This document shows, in pieces, positions 8,078-15,891 of a stretch of DNA of 35,674 bases. The stretch comes from MedAcidi-G1 sp002713545. GTDB taxonomy: Bacteria; Actinomycetota; Acidimicrobiia; Acidimicrobiales; MedAcidi-G1. Location: positions 1-35,674 of the forward strand of contig CAXGYF010000015.1 in assembly GCA_964013895.1 (NCBI GenBank), in the 5' to 3' direction. Both the position numbers and the translations under genes were made by a program. How positions within the stretch are numbered: position 1 is the stretch's first letter; every line of letters begins with the position of its first letter. Below the pieces are notes generated by a model. It ran no database searches and was not told the DNA's origin. It saw nothing but the letters and a program-made list of their open reading frames with translations.

Positions 8078-9052
8078 ATGTGTGACAATTGTGAGGGAGA
8101 ATGTGTTGTGTCCGATTCTGACAATAATTTGAACCCAGCGCAACAAGAAGTAATCGAGCATCTCGGGGCCTTACCCAAAGATCGCCCATCTTTTGGATCA
8201 GACCTCAAACAACACTTAAGAAGAGCTCTAGAGACTGCCGTCGCTCATTGCATGGAAGAAATCCCAAAAGATGAAAGTATCTTCTTGTCAAAACATCGGT
8301 TAGCTCAAATTCATGGCTGTGAAGAGAAATTTTTAGCTGAAGAAAATGAAGACTTTGAGTGGCAGGTTGCAACGGCCAGAGGAACGATTGTCCATAAAGC
8401 AATCGAGCTCTCTGTTAACTGGCGGAAAGAAATAGAGCCTGCTGTAATTGTGGATGAAGCAGTTGCACGATTTGAGGAAGATTCGAATAGTCTCGGCCAC
8501 TGGTTGCGTGGCTGTAGCGAAATCGAGAGAGCCGAACTTCGATCTGTCTCCGTAGATACTTTTACCAAATTTTTAGAATGTTGGCCTACCTTGAAGCCTT
8601 CCTGGCGACCCGTTGCAGAAAGTCGAGTTAGAGCAGATCTTTGCAATGAGAACCTAATACTCGCTGGGAAAGTGGACTTGACTCTGGGAGTGGCAGAAGG
8701 TCAAAAGGCAGGAAAGGTGATTATCGATTTTAAGACTGGTGGCTTCAACGCGACGCATCATGAGGATCTTAGGTACTACGCTCTTGTCGAAACGCTTCGG
8801 ATAGGAATACCGCCCAGACTTGTGGCTTCCTATTATCTGGATCAGGCACATTTTGTTCCGGAAAAAGTAACTGAGGATCTTCTAGATTCAACTGTTAGAA
8901 GAGTTGCTAAAGGAGTAGAACGAATAGTCGAAATTACCCATATGCAAAAAACCCCGGAACTTAAACCAGGTCCTTCATGTAGATGGTGTCCAGTTTTAGA
9001 CAGTTGTCATACAGGAAAAAAACACATCAATGAGGCAGATGACAATGGTTAG
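8078..9052 (+). CDS. PD-(D/E)XK nuclease, RecB/Cas4-like, Fe-S type
   Basis: 324 residues from ATG 8078 (ATG 8036 is possible). Motifs of the RecB/AddB/Cas4 nuclease family appear in order: His106 in GTIVHKAIE, Asp200 in AGKVDLTLG, D217-FK219-TG, and the QxxxY-like LRYYALVE helix. One early cysteine (C81 in HGCEEKF) plus three late ones in CRWCPVLDSC (C301, C304, C310) match the 4Fe-4S cage of AddB and Cas4 nucleases. No helicase domain is fused and no CRISPR array or cas gene is nearby, so this is a standalone exonuclease-like protein, probably for DNA repair. The N-terminus reads MCDNCEGEC, an extra cysteine-rich tip of unknown meaning. The stop overlaps that of the convergent MFS gene. Confidence 0.85.
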   Translation: MCDNCEGECVVSDSDNNLNPAQQEVIEHLGALPKDRPSFGSDLKQHLRRALETAVAHCMEEIPKDESIFLSKHRLAQIHGCEEKFLAEENEDFEWQVATARGTIVHKAIELSVNWRKEIEPAVIVDEAVARFEEDSNSLGHWLRGCSEIERAELRSVSVDTFTKFLECWPTLKPSWRPVAESRVRADLCNENLILAGKVDLTLGVAEGQKAGKVIIDFKTGGFNATHHEDLRYYALVETLRIGIPPRLVASYYLDQAHFVPEKVTEDLLDSTVRRVAKGVERIVEITHMQKTPELKPGPSCRWCPVLDSCHTGKKHINEADDNG

Positions 9053-10299
9053 GTTGTTGCATTCAAATCGTTAAATTTGCCCCGAGACCACAAGACAATA
9101 GCCAGAAGAGCCAAAATAGATCCACTCAACGACACCACTAAACGCGGACCGAATGATGACACTAACCATCCCATAGCCAAACCAGCGAAAGGTGCGGGTC
9201 CTAATACACCCACAAGGTAAATCGCCATTACCCTGCCACGCATTTCTTCATCAACTTGCAGTTGAACTACCGAATTAAGATTTGAAGCTGACGTTAAATG
9301 CATGATTCCTAAAATACCCAGGGAGCAGAAAGCTACCGAATAAGAAGGAGCTACAGCAAAAATTATTACCGCAAAACCATAACCGACTGTTGCAATTAGC
9401 TGTTGCACTGAAGGTTTCATAAAACTCACATAACCAGTTACGAGAGGAACCGCTAATACCGCTCCAATTCCTTGGGCGGAGCCTAAAAGACCAAATAAGA
9501 AAGGTGAAACTTCGAAAACTTCCTCTGAGAAAACAATAATTTGTTGGACAACGGGAAATCCAAAAGTAGAGATAATAGCTATGGTCAAAATAGCGGCTGA
9601 AATTCCACGTGAACTGCGAACATACCTAACTGATTCCTTATAGTCAGAAATAACCGATGGACGATCTCGTCCAACTCTGAAACTTTCTTCTCGGGAACCC
9701 ATCAAAGATTCTGAATCCATTAGCAAAAGACAAACAAGCATTGGCCCGTAAAAAAGCACTACCGCTGCAAGAGTCCACCCTGGTCCTGACAAACCAAGAA
9801 TCAAACCACCAATCGCGGGTCCCAAAGCACGAGCAGCGTTGAACTGTGTGGAGTTCAGCGTAATGGCGTTACGCAAAAGATTTTGAGGCACACACTCAGC
9901 CACGAATGCCTGACTTACAGGTATAAGCAGTCCAGAAACTGTTCCATTGAGAAAAAAAATAGCCACCCATACGCTTGGTTCCTTAAGACCTACACCCCAA
10001 GCAACTGCCATCAACCCTGCCATAAAAGAAGCGACGAGATTAGTAACGAACAAAACATTTCGGCGATTTAGATTGTCTGAAATCCAGCCTGTTAAAGGAT
10101 TCACAAGCAACATCGGAACAAAGTTCGCAAATGCCGTCATCCCAACCCATGCAGCAGATTCTGTAAGTTTGAAAATAATGTAGTAAGTCGCAACATATTG
10201 TGCCCATCTGCCATTATTTTTTAGAACTGCACCAAACCAATACAAACGATAGTTTCGTACTTTTAATGAATCAAAAAGTCCCCGAGAAGAAGCTGCCAC
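9049..10299 (-). CDS. MFS transporter, EntS/MFS_3-like exporter
   Basis: 416 residues with about 12 hydrophobic segments and a short charged loop after segment 6 (about 200-220). The opening LKVRNYRLYWFGAVL and the loop motif GWISDNLNRRN after segment 2 fit the MFS_3 group (EntS-like, macrolide or siderophore efflux). The substrate is unknown. The start is GTG with AAGG seven bases upstream. It is divergent from the crotonase gene with a 66-nt gap, and its stop codon overlaps the stop of the nuclease gene on the other strand. Confidence 0.88.
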   Translation of the reverse strand: MAASSRGLFDSLKVRNYRLYWFGAVLKNNGRWAQYVATYYIIFKLTESAAWVGMTAFANFVPMLLVNPLTGWISDNLNRRNVLFVTNLVASFMAGLMAVAWGVGLKEPSVWVAIFFLNGTVSGLLIPVSQAFVAECVPQNLLRNAITLNSTQFNAARALGPAIGGLILGLSGPGWTLAAVVLFYGPMLVCLLLMDSESLMGSREESFRVGRDRPSVISDYKESVRYVRSSRGISAAILTIAIISTFGFPVVQQIIVFSEEVFEVSPFLFGLLGSAQGIGAVLAVPLVTGYVSFMKPSVQQLIATVGYGFAVIIFAVAPSYSVAFCSLGILGIMHLTSASNLNSVVQLQVDEEMRGRVMAIYLVGVLGPAPFAGLAMGWLVSSFGPRLVVSLSGSILALLAIVLWSRGKFNDLNATT

Positions 10300-10365
10300 T
10301 GTCTGACCTTATCTATCAAATTTATTTATAGTGGGAGTTAACGATACTCATGGAAGAATAAGAGA

Positions 10366-11139
10366 ATGGAATATCTGAAAATTGAACATAGAGACAGAGT
10401 CGCTCTACTCACGCTAAACGATCCAGATCGTAGGAATGTGGTGAGTAACGAGCTCAATGAAGAGTTGGTATCAACTTTCAACGAGTTGGAAAAAAGCGAG
10501 AATACAGGTGCAGTAGTCATAACAGGTGCGGGGCGCTCATTTTGTGCTGGTGCAGTACTCGATGACCTGCTAGATGCAGGGGAAATGCAAAAACAAGGAG
10601 ACGAGGCTTCACTTCCACATATTTACCGAGGTTTTTTACGTATAGCTCACAGCAGCCTTCCTACCGTTGCTGCAGTTAATGGTGCAGCTGTTGGAGCGGG
10701 AATGAACATGCTTTTAGCCTGCGATCTTGTCATTGCAGGAACATCTGCACGTTTTGACACAAGATTCCTAAATATTGGACTCCATCCTGGAGGAGGTCAC
10801 ACTTGGCGACTTAGAAATATAACTGATCTTCAAACAGCGAAAGCTATGGTTATTTTCAATCAAATTCTTGATGGAGAATCTGCTGCTAAACGAGGATTGG
10901 CATGGGAATGCGTCTCAGACGACGAGTTGCTTGAAACCGCTGTGAAATACGCTACTGAAGCTGCTTCGCATCCATCTGAGCTTGTAGCTGTAACAAAAAA
11001 CACTTTGCACGAAACGTCTAAAACTTTTGATTCGGTTTCTTCTGTGGAACTCGAAGTTGGTCCTCAGAAATGGTCAATGCAACAAGGTGCTTTTACCGAC
11101 ATGGTCGAAGGTTTAAAGAAGAAAATAGCTAGCGACTGA
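10366..11139 (+). CDS. Enoyl-CoA hydratase/isomerase family (crotonase fold), atypical active site
   Basis: 257 residues, the usual crotonase length. The fold is clear from the N-terminal LLTLNDPDRRN, the oxyanion-hole segment GAGRSFCAGA, and AVNGAAVGAGMNML leading to CDLVIAG. Aligned to rat mitochondrial hydratase, the position of Glu144 is Asn (GAGMNMLLACD) and the position of Glu164 is Phe (FDTRFLNIG). Neither catalytic glutamate of water-adding hydratases is present. A GLHPGGGHTW motif follows. It may be an isomerase, hydrolase or a different CoA-ester enzyme, so the hydratase name is by family only. The photolyase gene starts 17 nt after its stop on the same strand. Confidence 0.88.
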   Translation: MEYLKIEHRDRVALLTLNDPDRRNVVSNELNEELVSTFNELEKSENTGAVVITGAGRSFCAGAVLDDLLDAGEMQKQGDEASLPHIYRGFLRIAHSSLPTVAAVNGAAVGAGMNMLLACDLVIAGTSARFDTRFLNIGLHPGGGHTWRLRNITDLQTAKAMVIFNQILDGESAAKRGLAWECVSDDELLETAVKYATEAASHPSELVAVTKNTLHETSKTFDSVSSVELEVGPQKWSMQQGAFTDMVEGLKKKIASD

Positions 11140-11156
11140 AGTCTTCTGAGCAAAAA

Positions 11157-12674
11157 ATGTCAAAAACTAAGAATCCGGGTGAAGCTCTGCCCTCTGTTTT
11201 AATTCTCGGAGATCAATTGAATCCAAATATCTCTTCACTCGCAGGTAAGTCTCCTGACAACTGCAGAATTCTAATGGTAGAAAACACTTCAAAAATTGAA
11301 TCTAAACGCTGGCATAACCAACGAATACATCTCGTCATTTCAGCCATGATGCACTTTGCTGATGAATTAGAAAAAAAAGGATTCGAAGTCGACTACCTTA
11401 AATCTTCGACTCTTAAAGACGGTTTAGAGGTTCACCGCAAAACCTATGAAGTTTCAGAAATTATTGCTATGGAACCAATGAACTGGGATGGCTTAGCTTT
11501 GTTAAAAAAGCTTGGAGTGAATTTAGTAAAAAATAACCAGTTCTTATGCCACTATGAAGATTTTGCAGATTGGTCTGCAGGTCGTAAAAAAATCCGCATG
11601 GAAGATTTTTACAGATGGCAGCGGACGCGTCTAGACATACTTATGAATGAAGACGAACCGATCGGTGGGAAATGGAATTACGATGACGAAAATCGTGAAC
11701 CGCCACCATCAGATGGCAGGTCATGGCCAGAGGTAACTCTTTTCCCCCTAGATGATATCGATCGTGGGGTAATCGACAGAATGCCAGAAGGTTGGGGCGA
11801 ACCCCCAAAGGGACTTTGGCCCACCACGAGGGAGCAGGCGCAAAAACGTCTCAGAGAATTCATCGAAACTGCTCTGTTGTCTTTTGGCCCTCACGAGGAT
11901 GCGATGATGAAATCAGAATGGAAACTATCTCATTCATGTTTGAGTTCTTCACTGAATCTTGGTCTGCTTCACCCACAAGAGGTTTTAAAAGCCGCAGAAG
12001 ACGCTTTTCTTAATCATGAGAATGTCCCATTAAATAGCGTCGAAGGTTTTATCCGTCAAATTTTAGGCTGGCGCGAATATGTATGGGGCGTCTATTGGCT
12101 TTGGATGCCAAAATATAGAGAAAATAATTTCCTGAACGCTAAACGGCCACTCCCCCCAGCTTTTACAGAAAATGCAAAAACTCAAATGTCTTGCGTGGGA
12201 AGTGTTATCAGCAATATTCATGAAAATGGCTACGCCCATCACATCGAAAGACTCATGGTGTTGGGAAATCTTGCTCTCACTGCCGGAATAGACCCACATG
12301 AAATGAATGAATGGATGTGGGCTAATTTTGTAGATGCCGCAGAATGGGTAATGCTGCCCAACGTTGTTGGTATGGCCCTATTTGCTGACGGGGGTCTAAT
12401 GTCCACCAAACCTTATGCAAGCGGGGGTGCATACATAAACCGAATGAGTGACTTTTGTAAAACATGCAAATACGATCCCAAGAAAAGAACAGGGACTGAT
12501 GCCTGTCCTTTTACGACCCTCTACTGGGACTTCCTACATCGCAATAGGAAAACTCTTAAGACAAATCATCGTCTCTCAAGACAGCTAGGTGGACTGAATC
12601 GTTTAAAAGATCTCGAATCTACTCGCAAAAGAGCTAAAGAAGTATTAACGCTTCTTGATAATGGAGAGTTGTAA
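11157..12674 (+). CDS. FeS-BCP / PhrB-type photolyase-cryptochrome
   Basis: 505 residues. This is the prokaryotic (6-4) photolyase / CryPro group (COG3046), a light-driven flavoenzyme that repairs UV photoproducts or senses light. The N-terminal antenna-type Rossmann region begins SVLILGDQLNPN. The C-terminal FAD half contains GFIRQILGWREYVWG and FVDAAEWVMLPNVVGM. Four cysteines, C346, C434, C437 and C450, have spacing 88-3-13, identical to the 4Fe-4S ligands of Agrobacterium PhrB (350, 438, 441, 454). Length is normal. It follows the crotonase gene by 17 nt, so it is likely cotranscribed; the functional link is unclear. Confidence 0.93.
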   Translation: MSKTKNPGEALPSVLILGDQLNPNISSLAGKSPDNCRILMVENTSKIESKRWHNQRIHLVISAMMHFADELEKKGFEVDYLKSSTLKDGLEVHRKTYEVSEIIAMEPMNWDGLALLKKLGVNLVKNNQFLCHYEDFADWSAGRKKIRMEDFYRWQRTRLDILMNEDEPIGGKWNYDDENREPPPSDGRSWPEVTLFPLDDIDRGVIDRMPEGWGEPPKGLWPTTREQAQKRLREFIETALLSFGPHEDAMMKSEWKLSHSCLSSSLNLGLLHPQEVLKAAEDAFLNHENVPLNSVEGFIRQILGWREYVWGVYWLWMPKYRENNFLNAKRPLPPAFTENAKTQMSCVGSVISNIHENGYAHHIERLMVLGNLALTAGIDPHEMNEWMWANFVDAAEWVMLPNVVGMALFADGGLMSTKPYASGGAYINRMSDFCKTCKYDPKKRTGTDACPFTTLYWDFLHRNRKTLKTNHRLSRQLGGLNRLKDLESTRKRAKEVLTLLDNGEL

Positions 12675-12720
12675 CAGGTCCAAAAAATTTAAAACTAACT
12701 TTTTACCGCCCTTTAAGAAC

Positions 12721-13308
12721 TCAATTCAACCAATCTGCACACATTCGTGACTTTCTAATTTGCCACTCTTCAATAGTTATTGCGTACCTAAGGTGATCTT
12801 CCCAAACTCCGTTGATTTCTAGATATTTTTCTGCCAACCCTTCACATCTCAAATCTAACTTCTCAACCACTCGACGCGAAGAATGGTTTCGAGGAACTAT
12901 AGAGACTTGGACACGGTGAAGTAGCAACTCTTCAAAGGCAAATTTGATAACTAAAACTAACGCCTCAGGTGTGTAGCCGTTTCCAGCACAGTTCCCGTCA
13001 ATCCAATATCCAACATGACCACTTTGAAAAGCCCCCCGCGTGATATTAGAAATATTTATCTCGCCTATGAATTGGTCAGATAAAAAAATGCCAAATGATG
13101 CAGCTGTCCCAAGCTCCATTTCTCTTTCTCGGTTCGCACAACGAGTCTCAAAATAATACTTATCTGTTGTAGACTCAGGGTTTTTAAGATTCTGTTTGGG
13201 CTCCCAAGGCACTAACCAGTCATAGTTGGAAAGCCTGACATCGCGCCATGTTTCAAAATCTTCCATAAGTAGCGGTCTTAGTTCTACACGCCTGCCCCTC
13301 AGTAGCAA
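12721..13308 (-). CDS. GNAT N-acetyltransferase, RimJ/RimL type
   Basis: About 195 residues from TTG 13308. GNAT fold of the ribosomal-protein acetyltransferase type: it opens LRGRRVELRPL, has DYDWLVPWEP-like text (NYDWLVPWEP) near residue 30, a central FIGEINI strand, GYWIDGNCAGNGYTPEAL carrying the acetyl-CoA loop, and ends with RRVVEKLDLRCEG plus an HLRYAI strand. The TTG is chosen because GAGAGG lies 8 nt upstream; a longer frame to ATG 13356 would place an unmatched basic extension ahead of the family start. It is last gene of the minus-strand block after ppx. The protein substrate is unknown. Confidence 0.85.
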   Translation of the reverse strand: MLLRGRRVELRPLLMEDFETWRDVRLSNYDWLVPWEPKQNLKNPESTTDKYYFETRCANREREMELGTAASFGIFLSDQFIGEINISNITRGAFQSGHVGYWIDGNCAGNGYTPEALVLVIKFAFEELLLHRVQVSIVPRNHSSRRVVEKLDLRCEGLAEKYLEINGVWEDHLRYAITIEEWQIRKSRMCADWLN

Positions 13309-13316
13309 AATGATTA

Positions 13317-13322
13317 CCTCTC
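13317..13322 (-). promoter_or_regulatory. Shine-Dalgarno deciding the TTG start of the acetyltransferase
   Basis: GAGAGG on the minus strand ends 8 nt before TTG 13308. It falls inside the coding frame of the longer candidate, which is why the shorter TTG start is preferred. Confidence 0.5.
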
Positions 13323-13372
13323 TTAATCTTTCAACAAAGGAATGCGTACATTTCAAAATACTTCAAAAGTAA

Positions 13373-14296
13373 TTATTTCTCGTCTTGGAGAAACATCGAG
13401 CTCAAAATTCCATCCAATATGTCTGATTCCGAAACTAGACATTCTGCAAATCCTAATTGCCTCATTATCTTCACAAGAATTGATGTTCCAGCAACAATTA
13501 CATCGGCCCGGTCTTCCTCAAGTCCGGGATTAAAAATTCTTTCCCGACGATTTTCTGTAGCCAAAGTTCTAAAGACATCTTCAACAGCATCCTTAGATAG
13601 ACGAAAATGGTGAATTTTTTCCCTGTTGTATTCTGCTAAACCCAGTTCAATAGCTGCAACGCTAGAAACAGTTCCTGCTAATCCAACTAAGGTAACAGCT
13701 TGTTTGATGTTAGGGATTTCCCTTATTACGTCGTCAATATGCCCTTCAGTGACGCTAAGACAAGCATGTAGTTCTTCCGGCAGCGGAGGGTCATTCTCTA
13801 CAAACTCTTCAGTAAGTCGCACACAACCTATCTGACATGAATGAACATTTTCAGCTTCTTGACTACCAAAAACAAACTCAGTTGAACCTCCACCTATATC
13901 CACTACCAGAAAAGGACCTTCTGATGGTTTTAATTCAGCAATTGCACCCGCAAATGCCAAACGCCCCTCTTCCTCCCCAGTCAATAACTCTGGTTTAACA
14001 CCAATTATTGATTCAACTTCATCAAAAAAATCATCTTTATTACTCGCGTCACGAGCTGCAGATGTTGCAACCATTCGAACTTTAGATACCCCATGATTCT
14101 CAAAACGTTTCCGAAAGTCTCCAAGCGCTTCAAGCACACGCGACATCGCTTCACCCGAAAGCTCCCCAGTTTTAGCGACATCCTGGCCTAAACGGGTTAT
14201 CCTCATTTGCCTGTCAAAAGTTTCGAGTTTGTTACCTATCAATAAACGCGTGGAATTTGTACCACAATCTATAGCTGCATAATTATCACTACTCAT
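13373..14296 (-). CDS. Ppx/GppA family exopolyphosphatase
   Basis: 307 residues from ATG 14296. ASKHA-fold phosphatase that hydrolyses polyphosphate or (p)ppGpp. Motifs are AAIDCGTNSTRLLI at the N-terminus (phosphate 1), VVDIGGGSTEFVFG in the middle (phosphate 2), and LVGLAGTVSSVAA later. The length matches the short actinobacterial Ppx form without the HD-like C-terminal domains. Longer starts at 14308 and 14320 exist; 14296 has GGAAG just upstream and fits the family start. It overlaps DUF501 by 8 nt, the usual actinobacterial pairing. Confidence 0.9.
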   Translation of the reverse strand: MSSDNYAAIDCGTNSTRLLIGNKLETFDRQMRITRLGQDVAKTGELSGEAMSRVLEALGDFRKRFENHGVSKVRMVATSAARDASNKDDFFDEVESIIGVKPELLTGEEEGRLAFAGAIAELKPSEGPFLVVDIGGGSTEFVFGSQEAENVHSCQIGCVRLTEEFVENDPPLPEELHACLSVTEGHIDDVIREIPNIKQAVTLVGLAGTVSSVAAIELGLAEYNREKIHHFRLSKDAVEDVFRTLATENRRERIFNPGLEEDRADVIVAGTSILVKIMRQLGFAECLVSESDILDGILSSMFLQDEK

Positions 14297-14774
14297 AAAG
14301 ACTTCCATCTTGTTCTTCATTTAATTTTTTTAAGGCTTCGTCAACCCACACACCTACCGGGTCTTTTCCATCTGCCAGGAACCACGCGTAATGTGCATGC
14401 AAACATTTAACACCTTTACGTGTGCCCCCAACTCCACCCGAAGGCTTAGGACCAGTATACGAATCAGGAAGCCTTAGGTCTCTTTCCTTGCTGTAGCGTT
14501 CATGCGCTTCTTTAACAGATTTAGAATCACATTCTTTTTCTGCTTGTTTAACACCACCTCGTGACTCCAATGTCCCTATTTTGCTTCTAATCAGAGGGTC
14601 CACCAACCAATACAACGTTGGCATTGGTCTTCCATTCGGCAAGAGAGGATCATTACGAATAACACGCGGGTTACCCGATTCATCTCTAACAGCCACCGTG
14701 AACAAGCCCTCAGGCTTACGCCCAAGACTCTCGGTTACAAAAGCTACGTCTTCTTCTGTCGGTTCCTTACCCAC
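14289..14774 (-). CDS. DUF501 domain protein
   Basis: 161 residues. Conserved actinobacterial protein of unknown biochemical role, normally found between ftsB and ppx. Family text visible: LGRKPEGLFTVAVRD near the N-terminus, then PLLPNGRPMPTLYWLVDP, a GTLESRGGV stretch, and the C-terminal hallmark GVKCLHAHYAWFLADG. The start is GTG at 14774, immediately after an in-frame TGA, so no longer version is possible. The gene begins 31 nt inside the end of coxG, suggesting translational coupling to the cox genes. Confidence 0.9.
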   Translation of the reverse strand: MGKEPTEEDVAFVTESLGRKPEGLFTVAVRDESGNPRVIRNDPLLPNGRPMPTLYWLVDPLIRSKIGTLESRGGVKQAEKECDSKSVKEAHERYSKERDLRLPDSYTGPKPSGGVGGTRKGVKCLHAHYAWFLADGKDPVGVWVDEALKKLNEEQDGSLYE

Positions 14775-15328
14775 TCAGGCACCAACTTCTTTCCGATTGA
14801 GCTACCAGCAACGCTGAGTAAATCTATAGCTTCTGCGTCTTGGTCACTTGAATCCTCCGAACTGCCACTTTGAGAATTCCCACCTTCGGCAAGAACCAGC
14901 TCGCTTAAATTATCAGCAAATTGCCCCATCAACTTTTTACTAATGTCAGCCATAACACCTCGTCCGAATTGGGCAACCTTGCCTGTGATCTTCAAATCCG
15001 TAATAACATTCACGCGGGTACCTTCTGCAGTTGATTCCAAAGATGCTGTTATATCTGCTGCCGCATTGCCGGCCCCACGCGTGTCACGTCCTTCTCCCCT
15101 GATAACTACACGATGATTAGAGTCATCTTTCTCTAGAAACTTTGCGACACCTTTATATTGTGCAGTTATAGGACCAACCTTGACTTTTACGAATCCCTTG
15201 TATTCATCATTTTCAACTTCTTCCAACTGCGCGCCGGGCAAACAAGGTGCTATCAATTCGACGTTGTTGATCACTTCCCAAACTTTCTCAATAGGTGCAG
15301 ATACTTCAAAATCGTTATTTAGCTCCAT
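14744..15328 (-). CDS. coxG: CoxG-like SRPBCC protein (CO dehydrogenase subunit G family)
   Basis: 194 residues. The first 145 residues are a CoxG/SRPBCC lipid-binding fold: FEVSAPIEKVWEVINN, then APCLPGAQLEEV, then KVKVGPITAQYKGVAKF, all hallmark positions. CoxG proteins tether Mo-CO dehydrogenases to the membrane, and a quinone-delivery role has been reported for the mycobacterial one. The tail (about 146-194) is Ser/Asp-rich and ends with a short basic segment, without a clear membrane helix. Its ATG overlaps the last 10 nt of the MocA-like gene, and its end overlaps DUF501, so it is the last cox gene of the insertion. Confidence 0.9.
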   Translation of the reverse strand: MELNNDFEVSAPIEKVWEVINNVELIAPCLPGAQLEEVENDEYKGFVKVKVGPITAQYKGVAKFLEKDDSNHRVVIRGEGRDTRGAGNAAADITASLESTAEGTRVNVITDLKITGKVAQFGRGVMADISKKLMGQFADNLSELVLAEGGNSQSGSSEDSSDQDAEAIDLLSVAGSSIGKKLVPEWVRNRQKKT

Positions 15329-15876
15329 TGCTCCAAATCCTTAAATGTGTCGATGTCGTTACCGTTCCCGGGACAAACTACTTCCGTAACTTTGTAGTTA
15401 CCTCCATTCAACAGGGGTCGTGCTCCGACATCACCCTCTATGGGCAAATATTCAAAAAACTCTGAGGAAATTTTTGTTGGAGGCCTTCTTTCACCATCAA
15501 AAGTAGCTACAGCCAAACGATCTGAACACTCAGCTACTGAGACCCACGCCTCTTTGGGCACACCCGGCATGTCGCCAAGCCCCACCACAACAGCCTCGTG
15601 GCCTTTTTCCTTTGCCCAACTAGTAGCAACTATCAATGAACTTGACTGACCTGACTTCCAATTCTGGTTGTGTAATAAGGTGGCCTCTTCAGGAACTAAA
15701 TATGAAAGATTCACTGAACCTGTAACAACTATCAAATCATCCAACTCGGCTTTCGCTGCTGAATCAATAGCCCACGAGACAACTGGTTTCCCGTTGAGGT
15801 TCGCGAGCAATTTATGCCCCTGTCTCTCCCAACGCTGACCTTCTCCTGCCGCGAGAACTACTGCCGCTACTGTCAT
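15319..15876 (-). CDS. MobA/MocA-like molybdenum cofactor nucleotidyltransferase
   Basis: 185 residues, NTP-transferase fold. The nucleotide loop reads VVLAAGEGQRW with Lys22 downstream, the metal Asp is D102 in GLGDMP, and NDIDTFKDLE at the C-terminus is the late motif of the family. In cox/xdh loci such proteins are CTP:molybdopterin cytidylyltransferases (MocA type) producing the MCD cofactor used by xanthine-oxidase-family enzymes. The CTP preference is inferred from context. It lies 15 nt after the two-domain XdhC gene and overlaps coxG by 10 nt. Confidence 0.85.
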   Translation of the reverse strand: MTVAAVVLAAGEGQRWERQGHKLLANLNGKPVVSWAIDSAAKAELDDLIVVTGSVNLSYLVPEEATLLHNQNWKSGQSSSLIVATSWAKEKGHEAVVVGLGDMPGVPKEAWVSVAECSDRLAVATFDGERRPPTKISSEFFEYLPIEGDVGARPLLNGGNYKVTEVVCPGNGNDIDTFKDLEQWS

Positions 15877-15891
15877 TTATTGGACCGTAAA

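Noticed and set aside
8043..8189. N-terminal extension of the FRSPP protein frame
   Set aside because: It runs antisense into the well-supported nuclease gene, and the extra text shows no family likeness; internal ATGs fit better.
8078..9052. Cas4 and hence a CRISPR system
   Set aside because: No CRISPR repeats, cas1, cas2 or effector genes are in the window; the Fe-S PD-(D/E)XK architecture is shared with repair nucleases.
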